Origin: an uncultured bacterium
GTDB taxonomy: Bacteria > Bacteroidota > Bacteroidia > Sphingobacteriales > Sphingobacteriaceae
Assembly: GCA_903828245.1 (NCBI GenBank)
Contig: CAIKLP010000081.1
Coordinates: forward strand, 1 to 64,000
Reading direction: 5' to 3'
DNA: 64,000 nucleotides
A program made the translations under genes and the position numbers. The notes under the pieces were generated by a model, which was given only the letters and a program-made list of their open reading frames with translations, was not told where the DNA came from and made no database searches. Shown one piece after another: positions 54,943 to 63,245 of the stretch (position 1 is its first letter; each line of letters opens with the position of its first letter).

Positions 54943-56322
54943 ATGAACAGTATAATTATTATCACCATACTTGCAGTTGTGCTGCTATTTTTGGGTGTTT
55001 ACAAAAAAGCTTCAGCTCTTTTACCTGTAGCAGTAATAGGGCTTTTAGGCGCCTTGGCTTCGCAAATTTCTACTTGGAATACTAATTTGTATTATTTCAA
55101 CCAAATGGTTTTGTTTGATAATTTTTCTATTGTTTTTTCGAGCCTTACTATTATTACGACGATACTCATTATTATTTTATCTAAAGGTTATTTCGAAAAA
55201 ATTAGCAACGATGTTGCAGAGTATTTAGCACTTATTTTATTTGCATTGGTTGGGGTATTGTGCATGGTATCGTTTCAAAATTTAACCATGTTATTTATTG
55301 GCATTGAAATTATGTCCATCAGCATGTATGCTTTAGCGGGCATTCGCAAAAAAGATTTGGCATCGAACGAAGCCGCTTTAAAATATTTTTTAATGGGTTC
55401 GTTTGCTACTGCATTTTTAATGTTTGGCATTGCTTTGATATATGGTTTTACGGGCACGTTTAATTTAGATCAAATTGCTTCCGCTGTTGGCATGAGTAAT
55501 GGTGTAATTGCACCACTATTTTATACAGGCATCTTATTTATTTTAGTCGGCATGTTATTTAAAGTTTCTGCTGCACCATTTCATTTTTGGGCACCAGATG
55601 TTTACGAAGGCGCGCCTTCGTTAATTACTTTGTTTATGTCTACGGTTGTTAAAACCGCAAGCTTTGCAGCATTCATTCGTTTATTTATTACCTGCTTTGC
55701 TTCATTGGCAACTTATTTAACGCCTACTCTTTGGATCATTGCCTTATTAACCATAACCATTGGAAATCTATCAGCGCTTAAACAACATTCGTTCAAGCGT
55801 ATGTTGGCTTATTCTAGTATCTCGCATGCGGGCTATATGTTGTTAGCTATTTTAGCTATTGGTCCAAATTCTAGTAAAGCTATTTTCTTATACGCCAGTG
55901 CTTACTCGATTGCTTCTATTACCGCATTTGCCATTTTTATTAAAGTAAAAGAAATGGTACAGTCTGATAGTTTCGAAGCATTCAACGGTTTAGGTAAAAG
56001 AAACCCAGGCATGGCATTGGCATTAACTATTGCGATGTGTTCATTGGCCGGAATACCTTTAACTGCTGGGTTTTTTGGTAAGTTTTATATCTTCACTAAT
56101 GCCATGGCTCAAAATTATTATGGCTTAGTAATATTGGCAATACTCAATGCGGTTATTGGTGTTTGGTATTATTTTAAAGTAATCATTGCCATGTATATGA
56201 AACAAAGCCTAGACAACAGCCCAATAGATGCTAGAGGAAATATGGCATTGGTGTTATTTGTCACAACTATGGCTACTATTATTCTGGGTATTTTCCCTTC
56301 AATATTATCATCCTTATTTTAA
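54943..56322 (+). CDS. nuoN: NADH-quinone oxidoreductase subunit N
   Basis: NuoN is the third antiporter-like pump and closes the complex I operon. The 459-residue product has LTMLFIGIEIMSISMYALAGIRKKDLASNEAALKYFLMGSFATAFLMFG, VSAAPFHFWAPDVYEGAPSLITLFMSTVVKTASFAAF and KRMLAYSSISHAGYMLLA. No strong terminator follows; a weak ATTCC/GGAAT hairpin (56323-56343) lies before the dedA gene. Confidence 0.96.
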   Translation: MNSIIIITILAVVLLFLGVYKKASALLPVAVIGLLGALASQISTWNTNLYYFNQMVLFDNFSIVFSSLTIITTILIIILSKGYFEKISNDVAEYLALILFALVGVLCMVSFQNLTMLFIGIEIMSISMYALAGIRKKDLASNEAALKYFLMGSFATAFLMFGIALIYGFTGTFNLDQIASAVGMSNGVIAPLFYTGILFILVGMLFKVSAAPFHFWAPDVYEGAPSLITLFMSTVVKTASFAAFIRLFITCFASLATYLTPTLWIIALLTITIGNLSALKQHSFKRMLAYSSISHAGYMLLAILAIGPNSSKAIFLYASAYSIASITAFAIFIKVKEMVQSDSFEAFNGLGKRNPGMALALTIAMCSLAGIPLTAGFFGKFYIFTNAMAQNYYGLVILAILNAVIGVWYYFKVIIAMYMKQSLDNSPIDARGNMALVLFVTTMATIILGIFPSILSSLF

Positions 56323-56351
56323 ATTCCTTATTTTTCGGAATAAATACTACT

Positions 56352-56993
56352 ATGGAAAACGTAATTGAATTTGTCAAGACCCTATTACACCCGCAAAGCA
56401 TCATTCATTACGGGGGCTTGTCACTATTGCTTTTTGTAGTATTTGCAGAAACTGGTTTATTTTTCGGATTCTTTTTACCTGGCGATTCTTTATTATTTGT
56501 TGCGGGCTTATTATGTGGCACACCCATTTTTGATGTACACATTATTACGCTTTTAATGAGTGTATCGATTGCAGGAATACTCGGGAATTTTGTAGGCTAT
56601 TATTTTGGTAAAAAAACAGGGCCAGTTATTTTTAGTAGAGACGATTCTTTTTTCTTTAAGAAAAAGCACGCCATTTATGCTAGGGATTTTTACGAAAAAC
56701 ATGGAGGCTCTGCCATCATCATGGCTAGGTTTATTCCAATTGTAAGAACTTTTGTGCCTATTATGGCAGGGGTAGTTTCTTTAGATTTTAAAAAGTTTGT
56801 TTGGTATAATATTATAGGCTGTATTGCTTGGGTATTTTCAATGGTATTAGCTGGATACTTCTTAGGCAGGGCATTTCCAGACATTCAAAAGAAATTAGAA
56901 TACGTTGTTATCTTGATTATTTTAATCAGCATGATACCTGTTGTTTTAACTTTCCTCAAACAAAAAAGAGCCAACAATCAATCAACTAATTGA
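56352..56993 (+). CDS. DedA/SNARE-associated family membrane protein
   Basis: DedA proteins are polytopic membrane proteins involved in lipid flipping (undecaprenyl phosphate or phospholipid) and membrane homeostasis. The 213-residue product has FFLPGDSLLFVAGLLCG, the re-entrant loop region GNFVGYYFGKKTGP, FYEKHGGSAIIMARFIPIVRTFVPIMAGV with the conserved Arg residues, and WSMVLAGYFLG-like VFSMVLAGYFLG. It follows nuoN by 29 bp and precedes the CNNM gene by 19 bp. Confidence 0.93.
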   Translation: MENVIEFVKTLLHPQSIIHYGGLSLLLFVVFAETGLFFGFFLPGDSLLFVAGLLCGTPIFDVHIITLLMSVSIAGILGNFVGYYFGKKTGPVIFSRDDSFFFKKKHAIYARDFYEKHGGSAIIMARFIPIVRTFVPIMAGVVSLDFKKFVWYNIIGCIAWVFSMVLAGYFLGRAFPDIQKKLEYVVILIILISMIPVVLTFLKQKRANNQSTN

Positions 56994-57012
56994 TTTGATT
57001 TAACTATAACTT

Positions 57013-58326
57013 ATGTTATTCGATATTTTTATTACACTTTTATTAGTAGTGCTCAACGGTTTTTTTGTTGCGGCAGAATTTGCCATTGTAAAAGTGCGAT
57101 ACTCTCAAGTAGAGATCAAAGCTAAAACCGGAAATCAAAGTGCAAAAATTGCCAAGCATATTTTACAGAATTTAGACGGCTATTTATCTGCAACACAATT
57201 GGGTATTACTTTAGCTTCTTTGGGTTTGGGTTGGATTGGAGAATCGGTTGTAACAGAAGTTATATTAGGTGCACTTTCGCTATTTGGCATTGCTATTTCG
57301 CCCGAACTAGCGCATCAAATAGCACTCCCTGTTGCATTTGGAACCATTACCATATTACATATTGTATTTGGAGAACTAGCACCAAAATCAATTGCCATAC
57401 AAAGACCGGTAACCACCACATTTGCATTAGCTATTCCTTTAAATATTTTCTATTATATTTTTAGACCTTTTATTTGGGTGCTCAATGGTTTTGCTAATGT
57501 TATTTTAAAGAAAATTGGTGTCTCTGCAATTCATGGACACGAAGTACATACTTCCGAAGAGTTACAATTATTATTAGATCAAGGGAAAGAAAGTGGTGCA
57601 TTAGATTCGTCGGAACACGAATTGATTAAAAATGTTTTTGATTTCAACGACCGTACTGTTAAAAAAATTATGGTACCCCGTACAGCTATATTAGCTATCA
57701 ACATTGACAGTCCTTATGCGGAATTTGTGAGTGCGGTTATCAACGAAGGCTATACTCGTATGCCAGTGTATAAAGGCAACATAGACGAAATCATTGGATT
57801 TATACACGTTAAAGATTTATTAATGAAAGAACTTAAAGATCAAACCGTTTCTTTAAGCGATATGATCCGTCCGGTTTATTTTATTCCTGAGTCTAAAAAA
57901 ATTGCAGATTTACTTTCGGAAATGCGCAAGAAAAAAAATCCACACATTGCCATTGTATTAGATGAGTTTGGTGGAACAGCGGGCTTAGTAACTATGGAAG
58001 ATATTATCGAAGAATTAGTTGGCGAAATTCAAGACGAGCACGATGAAGAAAAACCAAAAGTAGTTAGCCTAAGCGAAAACGAGTTTATGGTAGACGCACA
58101 TTCTGCAATCAGCGATGTAAATGAGTTTATCCCCATTCCTTTACCCGAACATGACGAGTACGATTCGGTGGCGGGCTTAATGAATGTTATTTTTGATAAA
58201 ATCCCTGAAATAGGCGAAGAGATTGAATTTGAAGGCTATCATTTTAGCATTATTCAAAAAAGAAAAAATAATATTGAATCTGTAAAAATGACCCTATTGC
58301 CTAAAGCAGACCAATCTGAAAATTAA
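57013..58326 (+). CDS. hemolysin-family CNNM/CBS-domain transporter (CorC-like)
   Basis: The 437-residue product has a DUF21/CNNM membrane domain (~1-190; LNGFFVAAEFAIVKVRYSQVE, SLGLGWIGE, ELAPKSIAIQRP), two CBS domains (~205-325; KIMVPRTAILAINID, YTRMPVYKGNIDEIIGFIHVKDLL, KNPHIAIVLDEFGGTAGLVTMEDIIEELVGEI) and a C-terminal CorC_HlyC domain (~345-430; EHDEYDSVAGLMN). Such proteins take part in Mg2+ or Na+/Mg2+ transport; 'hemolysin' is a historical label. It is in a close run with rsmE (8 bp). Confidence 0.92.
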   Translation: MLFDIFITLLLVVLNGFFVAAEFAIVKVRYSQVEIKAKTGNQSAKIAKHILQNLDGYLSATQLGITLASLGLGWIGESVVTEVILGALSLFGIAISPELAHQIALPVAFGTITILHIVFGELAPKSIAIQRPVTTTFALAIPLNIFYYIFRPFIWVLNGFANVILKKIGVSAIHGHEVHTSEELQLLLDQGKESGALDSSEHELIKNVFDFNDRTVKKIMVPRTAILAINIDSPYAEFVSAVINEGYTRMPVYKGNIDEIIGFIHVKDLLMKELKDQTVSLSDMIRPVYFIPESKKIADLLSEMRKKKNPHIAIVLDEFGGTAGLVTMEDIIEELVGEIQDEHDEEKPKVVSLSENEFMVDAHSAISDVNEFIPIPLPEHDEYDSVAGLMNVIFDKIPEIGEEIEFEGYHFSIIQKRKNNIESVKMTLLPKADQSEN

Positions 58327-58334
58327 TATTGCCC

Positions 58335-59039
58335 ATGCATTTATTCTATACACCCACAATTAATGCAGATATTTTTACTTTAAATGAAGAAGAAAGTAAA
58401 CATTGTAATCGTGTATTGCGATTAACAACGGGCGACCTTATTTATTTAGTAGATGGCGTAGGTGGTTTTTTCGAAACTAAAATTATTGATGCACATCCAA
58501 AGCGCTGTACGGTGCAAGTTTTACATGTTACACGCGCATACGAAAGGCGCAGCAATTACTTGCATGTAGCCATTGCTCCAACAAAAAATATAGAAAGATT
58601 AGAATGGTTTTTAGAAAAAGCAACCGAAATTGGCATCGACGAAATCACCCCAATTTTATGCGATCATTCGGAAAGAAAAGATATTAAAGTAGAACGACTC
58701 AATAAAATTATAGAGTCGGCTATGAAGCAAAGCTTAAAAGCGTATCATCCAATATTGCACGAGCTTACGCCCTTCCCGAAATTTATTACACAGCCTTTTG
58801 CAGCTGGCATGCTTAAACACATTGCCTATTGCGGCGAATCAACAAAGCAATCTTTTGCTTTACAAATCAAAGAAAATCCTTTGTCTAATCTAATACTCAT
58901 TGGTCCAGAAGGAGATTTTTCTACTAAAGAAATAATGGCTGCCTCGGCGCAACATTTTCAAATAGTTACTTTAGGAAATGCCAGATTAAGAACAGAAACA
59001 GCTGCCATTGCAGCAACCGTGATCGCAAATAATTATTAA
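58335..59039 (+). CDS. rsmE: 16S rRNA (uracil-1498-N3)-methyltransferase
   Basis: RsmE methylates U1498 of 16S rRNA. The 234-residue SPOUT-fold product has FTLNEEESKHCNRVLRLTTGDLIYLVDG, IAPTKNIERLEWFLEKATEIGIDEI, and the SAM knot motifs LILIGPEGDFSTKE and VTLGNARLRTETAAIAA. I chose ATG 58335; TTG 58329 is two codons upstream. Its TAA is directly followed by the next gene's ATG. Confidence 0.95.
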   Translation: MHLFYTPTINADIFTLNEEESKHCNRVLRLTTGDLIYLVDGVGGFFETKIIDAHPKRCTVQVLHVTRAYERRSNYLHVAIAPTKNIERLEWFLEKATEIGIDEITPILCDHSERKDIKVERLNKIIESAMKQSLKAYHPILHELTPFPKFITQPFAAGMLKHIAYCGESTKQSFALQIKENPLSNLILIGPEGDFSTKEIMAASAQHFQIVTLGNARLRTETAAIAATVIANNY

Positions 59040-59726
59040 ATGAAAAAGCAATTCATCTTTATTTTACTTTTAGCGCTCCTGTTTCTTTTTTTTATAAGCA
59101 GTAGTTTTATTGCAACTAGCACAGGTTCTTCGGCTATAAAAATTGCCAGGTTAAAATACAATGGCGGTGGCGATTGGTATTCGAGCAGAACGGCTTTAAC
59201 TAACCTCATCGAATATTGTAATGAAAACTTAAACACCAATATTGCTAAAGAAGAAAGTATAGTAGAACCGGGCGCTTCCGAACTATTTAATTATCCTTAT
59301 ATTTTTGCAACCGGACATGGTAATATTATTTTTAATAACCAAGAAGCAAGCAACCTGCGCAATTATTTAATGGCGGGTGGTTTTATCCATTTTTGTGATA
59401 ATTACGGCATGGATCCTTTTATTCGCAATGCGATGAAAAAAGTATTTCCAGAGTTAGCATTCGTAGAATTACCATTTAATTATCCAATTTATCATCAAAA
59501 GTTTAACTTTACGAATGGCTTACCTAAAATTCACGAACACGATGGCAAACGTGCACAAGGTTTTGGTTTAATTTATCAGGGCAGGTTGGTTTGTTTTTAC
59601 GATTACGAAAGCGATTTAGGCAACGGCTGGGAAGATTTGGGCACTTACCCTTCGGACACCGAAGAAACGCGCGAGAAGGCATTAAAAATGGGAGCAAATA
59701 TTATACAATACATATTTACTAAATAG
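59040..59726 (+). CDS. DUF4159 domain protein, exported or membrane-anchored
   Basis: The 228-residue product has an N-terminal membrane helix or signal peptide (5-25) and a DUF4159 domain (~35-225): KIARLKYNGGGDWYSSRTAL, YIFATGHGNIIFNNQEASNLRNYLMAGGFIHFCDNYGMDPF and CFYDYESDLGNGWED. The domain resembles glutamine-amidotransferase-like folds. In Bacteroidota it often occurs near MoxR/BatA-type aerotolerance genes, which are not seen here. Function unknown. Its ATG abuts the rsmE stop. Confidence 0.85.
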   Translation: MKKQFIFILLLALLFLFFISSSFIATSTGSSAIKIARLKYNGGGDWYSSRTALTNLIEYCNENLNTNIAKEESIVEPGASELFNYPYIFATGHGNIIFNNQEASNLRNYLMAGGFIHFCDNYGMDPFIRNAMKKVFPELAFVELPFNYPIYHQKFNFTNGLPKIHEHDGKRAQGFGLIYQGRLVCFYDYESDLGNGWEDLGTYPSDTEETREKALKMGANIIQYIFTK

Positions 59727-59735
59727 TTTTTTAAG

Positions 59736-60236
59736 ATGATTCATATAACTGCAAATAAGCAATTTACCTTTGAGTTAAACGGAAGCAAAAACGATTTAAC
59801 CATTACTGGAAACGAATCCAATATTCAATTTGAAAAAATTGCAGACAATCATTTCAGTATATTAATAGGTACAAGTTCTTATAATGCAGAGTTAATTCAT
59901 TTAGACGCTGCAAGTAAAACGGCTTGCATCAAAGTAAATGGCAACAAATACGATTTAGTATTGAAAGACCAATACGATGATTTATTAAAATCATTAGGCA
60001 TAGATGTAGGTGCTGCAAAAAAAATAAACGACATCAAGGCGCCTATGCCTGGCTTAGTATTAAAGGTATTAGTAAAAGATGGCGATGTAATTAAAAAAGG
60101 AGATAATCTTTTGGTATTAGAAGCGATGAAAATGGAAAATAGCATTAAAGCGCCGGCAGACGCTACCATTAAAGCTATCAAAATTACTCCTGGCGATAAA
60201 GTAGAAAAAAATCAGGCAATGATATTATTAGCGTAA
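59736..60236 (+). CDS. biotin/lipoyl carrier protein (acetyl-CoA carboxylase BCCP-like)
   Basis: The 166-residue product has an N-terminal beta-rich part (1-~80) and a C-terminal biotinyl domain (~97-166) with the biotin site EAMKMEN (Lys132), preceded by APMPGLVLKVLVKDGDVIKKGDNLLVLEAM. It may be the carrier subunit of a propionyl-/acetyl-CoA or pyruvate carboxylase. No carboxylase, carboxyltransferase or biotin-ligase gene is near, so its partner must be elsewhere. It lies 9 bp after the DUF4159 gene; its last 9 bp overlap the end of the convergent rhomboid gene. Confidence 0.9.
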   Translation: MIHITANKQFTFELNGSKNDLTITGNESNIQFEKIADNHFSILIGTSSYNAELIHLDAASKTACIKVNGNKYDLVLKDQYDDLLKSLGIDVGAAKKINDIKAPMPGLVLKVLVKDGDVIKKGDNLLVLEAMKMENSIKAPADATIKAIKITPGDKVEKNQAMILLA

Positions 60237-60839
60237 TACTTGTTCCATAAAATGAACAATAACTTTAGGCATCAATAATATAGTTAATACCACCCCGGCC
60301 AAAGCTCCCCCAAAATGCGCATCGTGATTGATGTGATCTGCTGCTTTTTTAGCCGCTACATAACAATAGCTCAAATACAAGCCTGCAAATATATAGGCTG
60401 GAATACCTATGGGTATTATAAAAAGATAAATCTTTGTTAAGGGTAAAAATAAGATATAGCTAAAAAGCACAGCCGATATCGCGCCCGAAGCTCCTAAACT
60501 ATAATAACCCGTATTGTTTTTATATTTTATAATGGTACTGATATCACTTAAAAACAATCCGCCAAAATACACCACTGCAAATTGCCAATGCCCAATTATT
60601 CTTTCTAACTCGAATGCAAAAAAGAAGAAAGTAAAACTGTTAAACAATAAATGATTCCAATCAGCATGTGCAAATCCACTGCTCAGCATGCCAAGTAATT
60701 TTCTGTTGCGGTGAATACTAAATGGATGTAGCATTAATTTACGCAACAACGTAGGGTTAGCGTAAAATGCATAAATGGAAGTAGCCAAAATAAAAAGGAA
60801 AACTACAGTAGCTACTGGGCTTTGCGATATTATTTCCAT
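60228..60839 (-). CDS. rhomboid-family intramembrane serine protease
   Basis: The 203-residue polytopic protein has about six hydrophobic segments, NHLLFN (62-67, the family's His/Asn motif), the catalytic Ser118 in GASGAISA and His175 in HFGGALAG, so the Ser-His dyad is complete. Rhomboids cut substrates in the membrane; the substrate is unknown. Its start overlaps the M14 gene end by 10 bp and its end overlaps the biotinyl gene (opposite strand) by 9 bp. Confidence 0.92.
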   Translation of the reverse strand: MEIISQSPVATVVFLFILATSIYAFYANPTLLRKLMLHPFSIHRNRKLLGMLSSGFAHADWNHLLFNSFTFFFFAFELERIIGHWQFAVVYFGGLFLSDISTIIKYKNNTGYYSLGASGAISAVLFSYILFLPLTKIYLFIIPIGIPAYIFAGLYLSYCYVAAKKAADHINHDAHFGGALAGVVLTILLMPKVIVHFMEQVLR

Positions 60840-62575
60840 GCGCCATCTGATTTATTTTCGATGCGATAAATAGGGTAACGCAAATAACTTTTTTCGAAGT
60901 AGGGAGAATGCTGGTAAACAAAATCTAATTGCGCCGCGCCATTATTGGCAAACTTACTGTCTGATTTTACTTTTGCTTGCAATAAATTATTTAATGCCGT
61001 ATCTGTTTTTAATATTTCGGCAGCTAAATCTTCGAACACATAATCGGAGTATCCTTCTTTTTGTCCTAAACAGGCATCAAAAAAATTCCAATTAAAATAA
61101 GAGTCGATGGCTTGTGGTTCTAAGGTTTCCATTATAAAACGAACACCTACTTGATCGGTATATACTATAAAATCGTTAGCCGAAATATGGAGCATTTGTT
61201 CTTTACTTACAGGCTTGGTATTATAATGCAAATAATGTCCTTCGTATGGCTTATTAAGGGTTTGGTATTGCGATACATAATAACAATTTACCTTCAAATT
61301 GTTTAGCTCCTGCCCAATACTTTCTATTTTAACATGATTAGCGCGCAACCTTTCTATTACTTCTTTCCAAGCAAATGGAATGATATAAGCAAAAGGCTTT
61401 GCCACAGAATCTGTTGGCTGGTAAGTGTCTAAATATTTTACCAGGGTATTTACAGGTTCTTTTCTGTCGTAGTATAAACGATTTTTACTACTTACCACCG
61501 ATGGTTTTTGTTTTGCGCGATATCCTTTAAAATCAATCAAACTATTTTTACTAGAATCTACTTTCCAGTTTAATGGAAAATATTTTTTTTGAGCATCTAA
61601 TGCAATTGCTTTTTCTTTTGCTGCAATTATTTCTGTTTTTAAGCGCGCCGAATTTTCGATGCTTGCTTTTAAAAAATCTGCAGTAGCAGCAGCGCGTTGA
61701 TCAAACGGTTTTAGCATGTGCGTTTCTACTGTAAAGCCAATGCAATTAAATAAGGTGGTATAACCGCTGGCATATCTAGGGCTCTCGTAAAAGCACGACC
61801 AGCCTGCATCTGGGCTATCTGTCCAAGCATTTACATAAGGAATTGGATTCCATTTTTTTTCGTTTAAAGATTTTACCATTGCAGGAAGGAGTTGATCGGT
61901 CATCAGTGCAGACAAAGGCTTACTCAGCTTATCTTTTTGAGTAGCAATATAAGTAAGCACGTGTTGGTAATCTGCGCCATTGCTAGTATGCGTATCGATG
62001 AAAATATGTGGTTGAACTTTTTGAAAAATTTCGACAAATGCAAAAGCATTTCTAGTATCCATTTTAATAAAATCTCTATTTAAATCTAAGTTTCTTGCGT
62101 TAGCTCTAAATCCATAAGCTTCTGGGCCATTTTGATTGGCCCTCGAATTTGAATTTCTATTTAGCGCACCATCAATATTATAAATAGGAATAATATAAAT
62201 TTCACAATCATTTAAGAGCGCTTCATTTAACCCATTTGGAAAAAGTGTATTTTTTTCACCTAATAATGCAGCAGCCAAATAAACGGAAGCGTCAATGCCT
62301 TCCGGCTCTCCAGGATGTATGCCATTATTAATTAAAATTTTAACCTTATTAACCGAAGTGTTATAATTAGTAATTTTTATTAATTGCAAAGGATAGCCTG
62401 CATCTGTTAATCCAATGTTTTCTAAAGTAATATTTGCATATTTTTTAGTCAAACTTTGATAGGCTTCTATACAAGAAAAATAAGTATGGGTTTTGTTTCC
62501 GATGCTATTTTTTTGCGAAAACAAAAAAGTAGAAAACAAAAAGCAGGCAAAAAATAAAAGGAGTTTCTTAGCCAA
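60830..62575 (-). CDS. M14-family zinc carboxypeptidase, exported
   Basis: The 581-residue product has a signal peptide (~1-20) and an M14 peptidase domain (~30-310) with zinc ligands His87 and Glu90 in GIHPGEPEG, His195 in FIDTHTSNGAD and the catalytic Glu283 in TVETHMLKPF. Arg residues in RANARNLDLNRDF correspond to the substrate-binding region. The ~270-residue C-terminal region is not recognised. The start is TTG at 62575; no ATG fits before the signal peptide. It would trim C-terminal residues from peptides or modify cell-wall peptides. It lies 11 bp after motB. Confidence 0.9.
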   Translation of the reverse strand: MAKKLLLFFACFLFSTFLFSQKNSIGNKTHTYFSCIEAYQSLTKKYANITLENIGLTDAGYPLQLIKITNYNTSVNKVKILINNGIHPGEPEGIDASVYLAAALLGEKNTLFPNGLNEALLNDCEIYIIPIYNIDGALNRNSNSRANQNGPEAYGFRANARNLDLNRDFIKMDTRNAFAFVEIFQKVQPHIFIDTHTSNGADYQHVLTYIATQKDKLSKPLSALMTDQLLPAMVKSLNEKKWNPIPYVNAWTDSPDAGWSCFYESPRYASGYTTLFNCIGFTVETHMLKPFDQRAAATADFLKASIENSARLKTEIIAAKEKAIALDAQKKYFPLNWKVDSSKNSLIDFKGYRAKQKPSVVSSKNRLYYDRKEPVNTLVKYLDTYQPTDSVAKPFAYIIPFAWKEVIERLRANHVKIESIGQELNNLKVNCYYVSQYQTLNKPYEGHYLHYNTKPVSKEQMLHISANDFIVYTDQVGVRFIMETLEPQAIDSYFNWNFFDACLGQKEGYSDYVFEDLAAEILKTDTALNNLLQAKVKSDSKFANNGAAQLDFVYQHSPYFEKSYLRYPIYRIENKSDGAWK

Positions 62576-62586
62576 TGAGATAAATT

Positions 62587-63240
62587 TTAATAATAAATTC
62601 GGAGTACCACTCTTCTATTAAAAGCCCTGTTTTTATCTATTGGTTTACCAATAGCATCTTTATTTGGTTTAATAGGTTTGGTGTCGCCATATCCAGAAGC
62701 CTTCAACCTTGCGGGCTCAACGCCTCTATCAATTAAATATTGAATGGTTTGGGAGGCTCTAGAAGTGCTGAGCTCCCAATTGGATTTATAGAAATCGTTT
62801 GAAATAGGTACGTCATCTGTATGACCTTCCACATCTATTTTAAAATTTTTAATATCAGAACTAGTAATGGCACTCACTACTCGGTCAACTACACTTTTCC
62901 CATTGTCTAATAATTCTGCTTCGCCCGAATTAAACATACCCTTGCTCAGTACATTCATTTTAATACCATCGGCATCTAATTTGATATCCACTAAACTATC
63001 CGCTTTTTCTTGCGCCAACACAGAGTCCAGTGTTTCTTTAATTTGCGTTAAACTAGACTTTACTTCTTTTTGATTCAGTTTTTCTTTTACCGAATTATTT
63101 ACTTCAGACCAAGCGGTTTGGTCTATGGTAGATACAGAAACAATCAATACGAAAAAGGCCAATAAATTGGTAATGGTATCGGCATAGGTAATCAGCCAAT
63201 TCTCATTTTCTTCTTCGAAATGAATTTTTTTCCTGGCCAT
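62587..63240 (-). CDS. motB: MotB/OmpA-domain stator-like protein
   Basis: The 217-residue protein has one N-terminal helix with the proton-carrying Asp21 (WLITYADTITNLLAFFVL), a ~70-residue helical linker and a C-terminal OmpA/MotB peptidoglycan-binding domain (KIDVEGHTDDVPISN, NWELSTSRASQTIQYLIDRG, RLKASGYGDTKPI, NRAFNRRVVL). In flagellated cells MotB is the stator anchor; here no flagellar genes are seen. The pair with MotA is a proton channel of unknown mechanical function. It starts 5 bp after motA. Confidence 0.9.
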   Translation of the reverse strand: MARKKIHFEEENENWLITYADTITNLLAFFVLIVSVSTIDQTAWSEVNNSVKEKLNQKEVKSSLTQIKETLDSVLAQEKADSLVDIKLDADGIKMNVLSKGMFNSGEAELLDNGKSVVDRVVSAITSSDIKNFKIDVEGHTDDVPISNDFYKSNWELSTSRASQTIQYLIDRGVEPARLKASGYGDTKPIKPNKDAIGKPIDKNRAFNRRVVLRIYY

Positions 63241-63245
63241 TCCGA

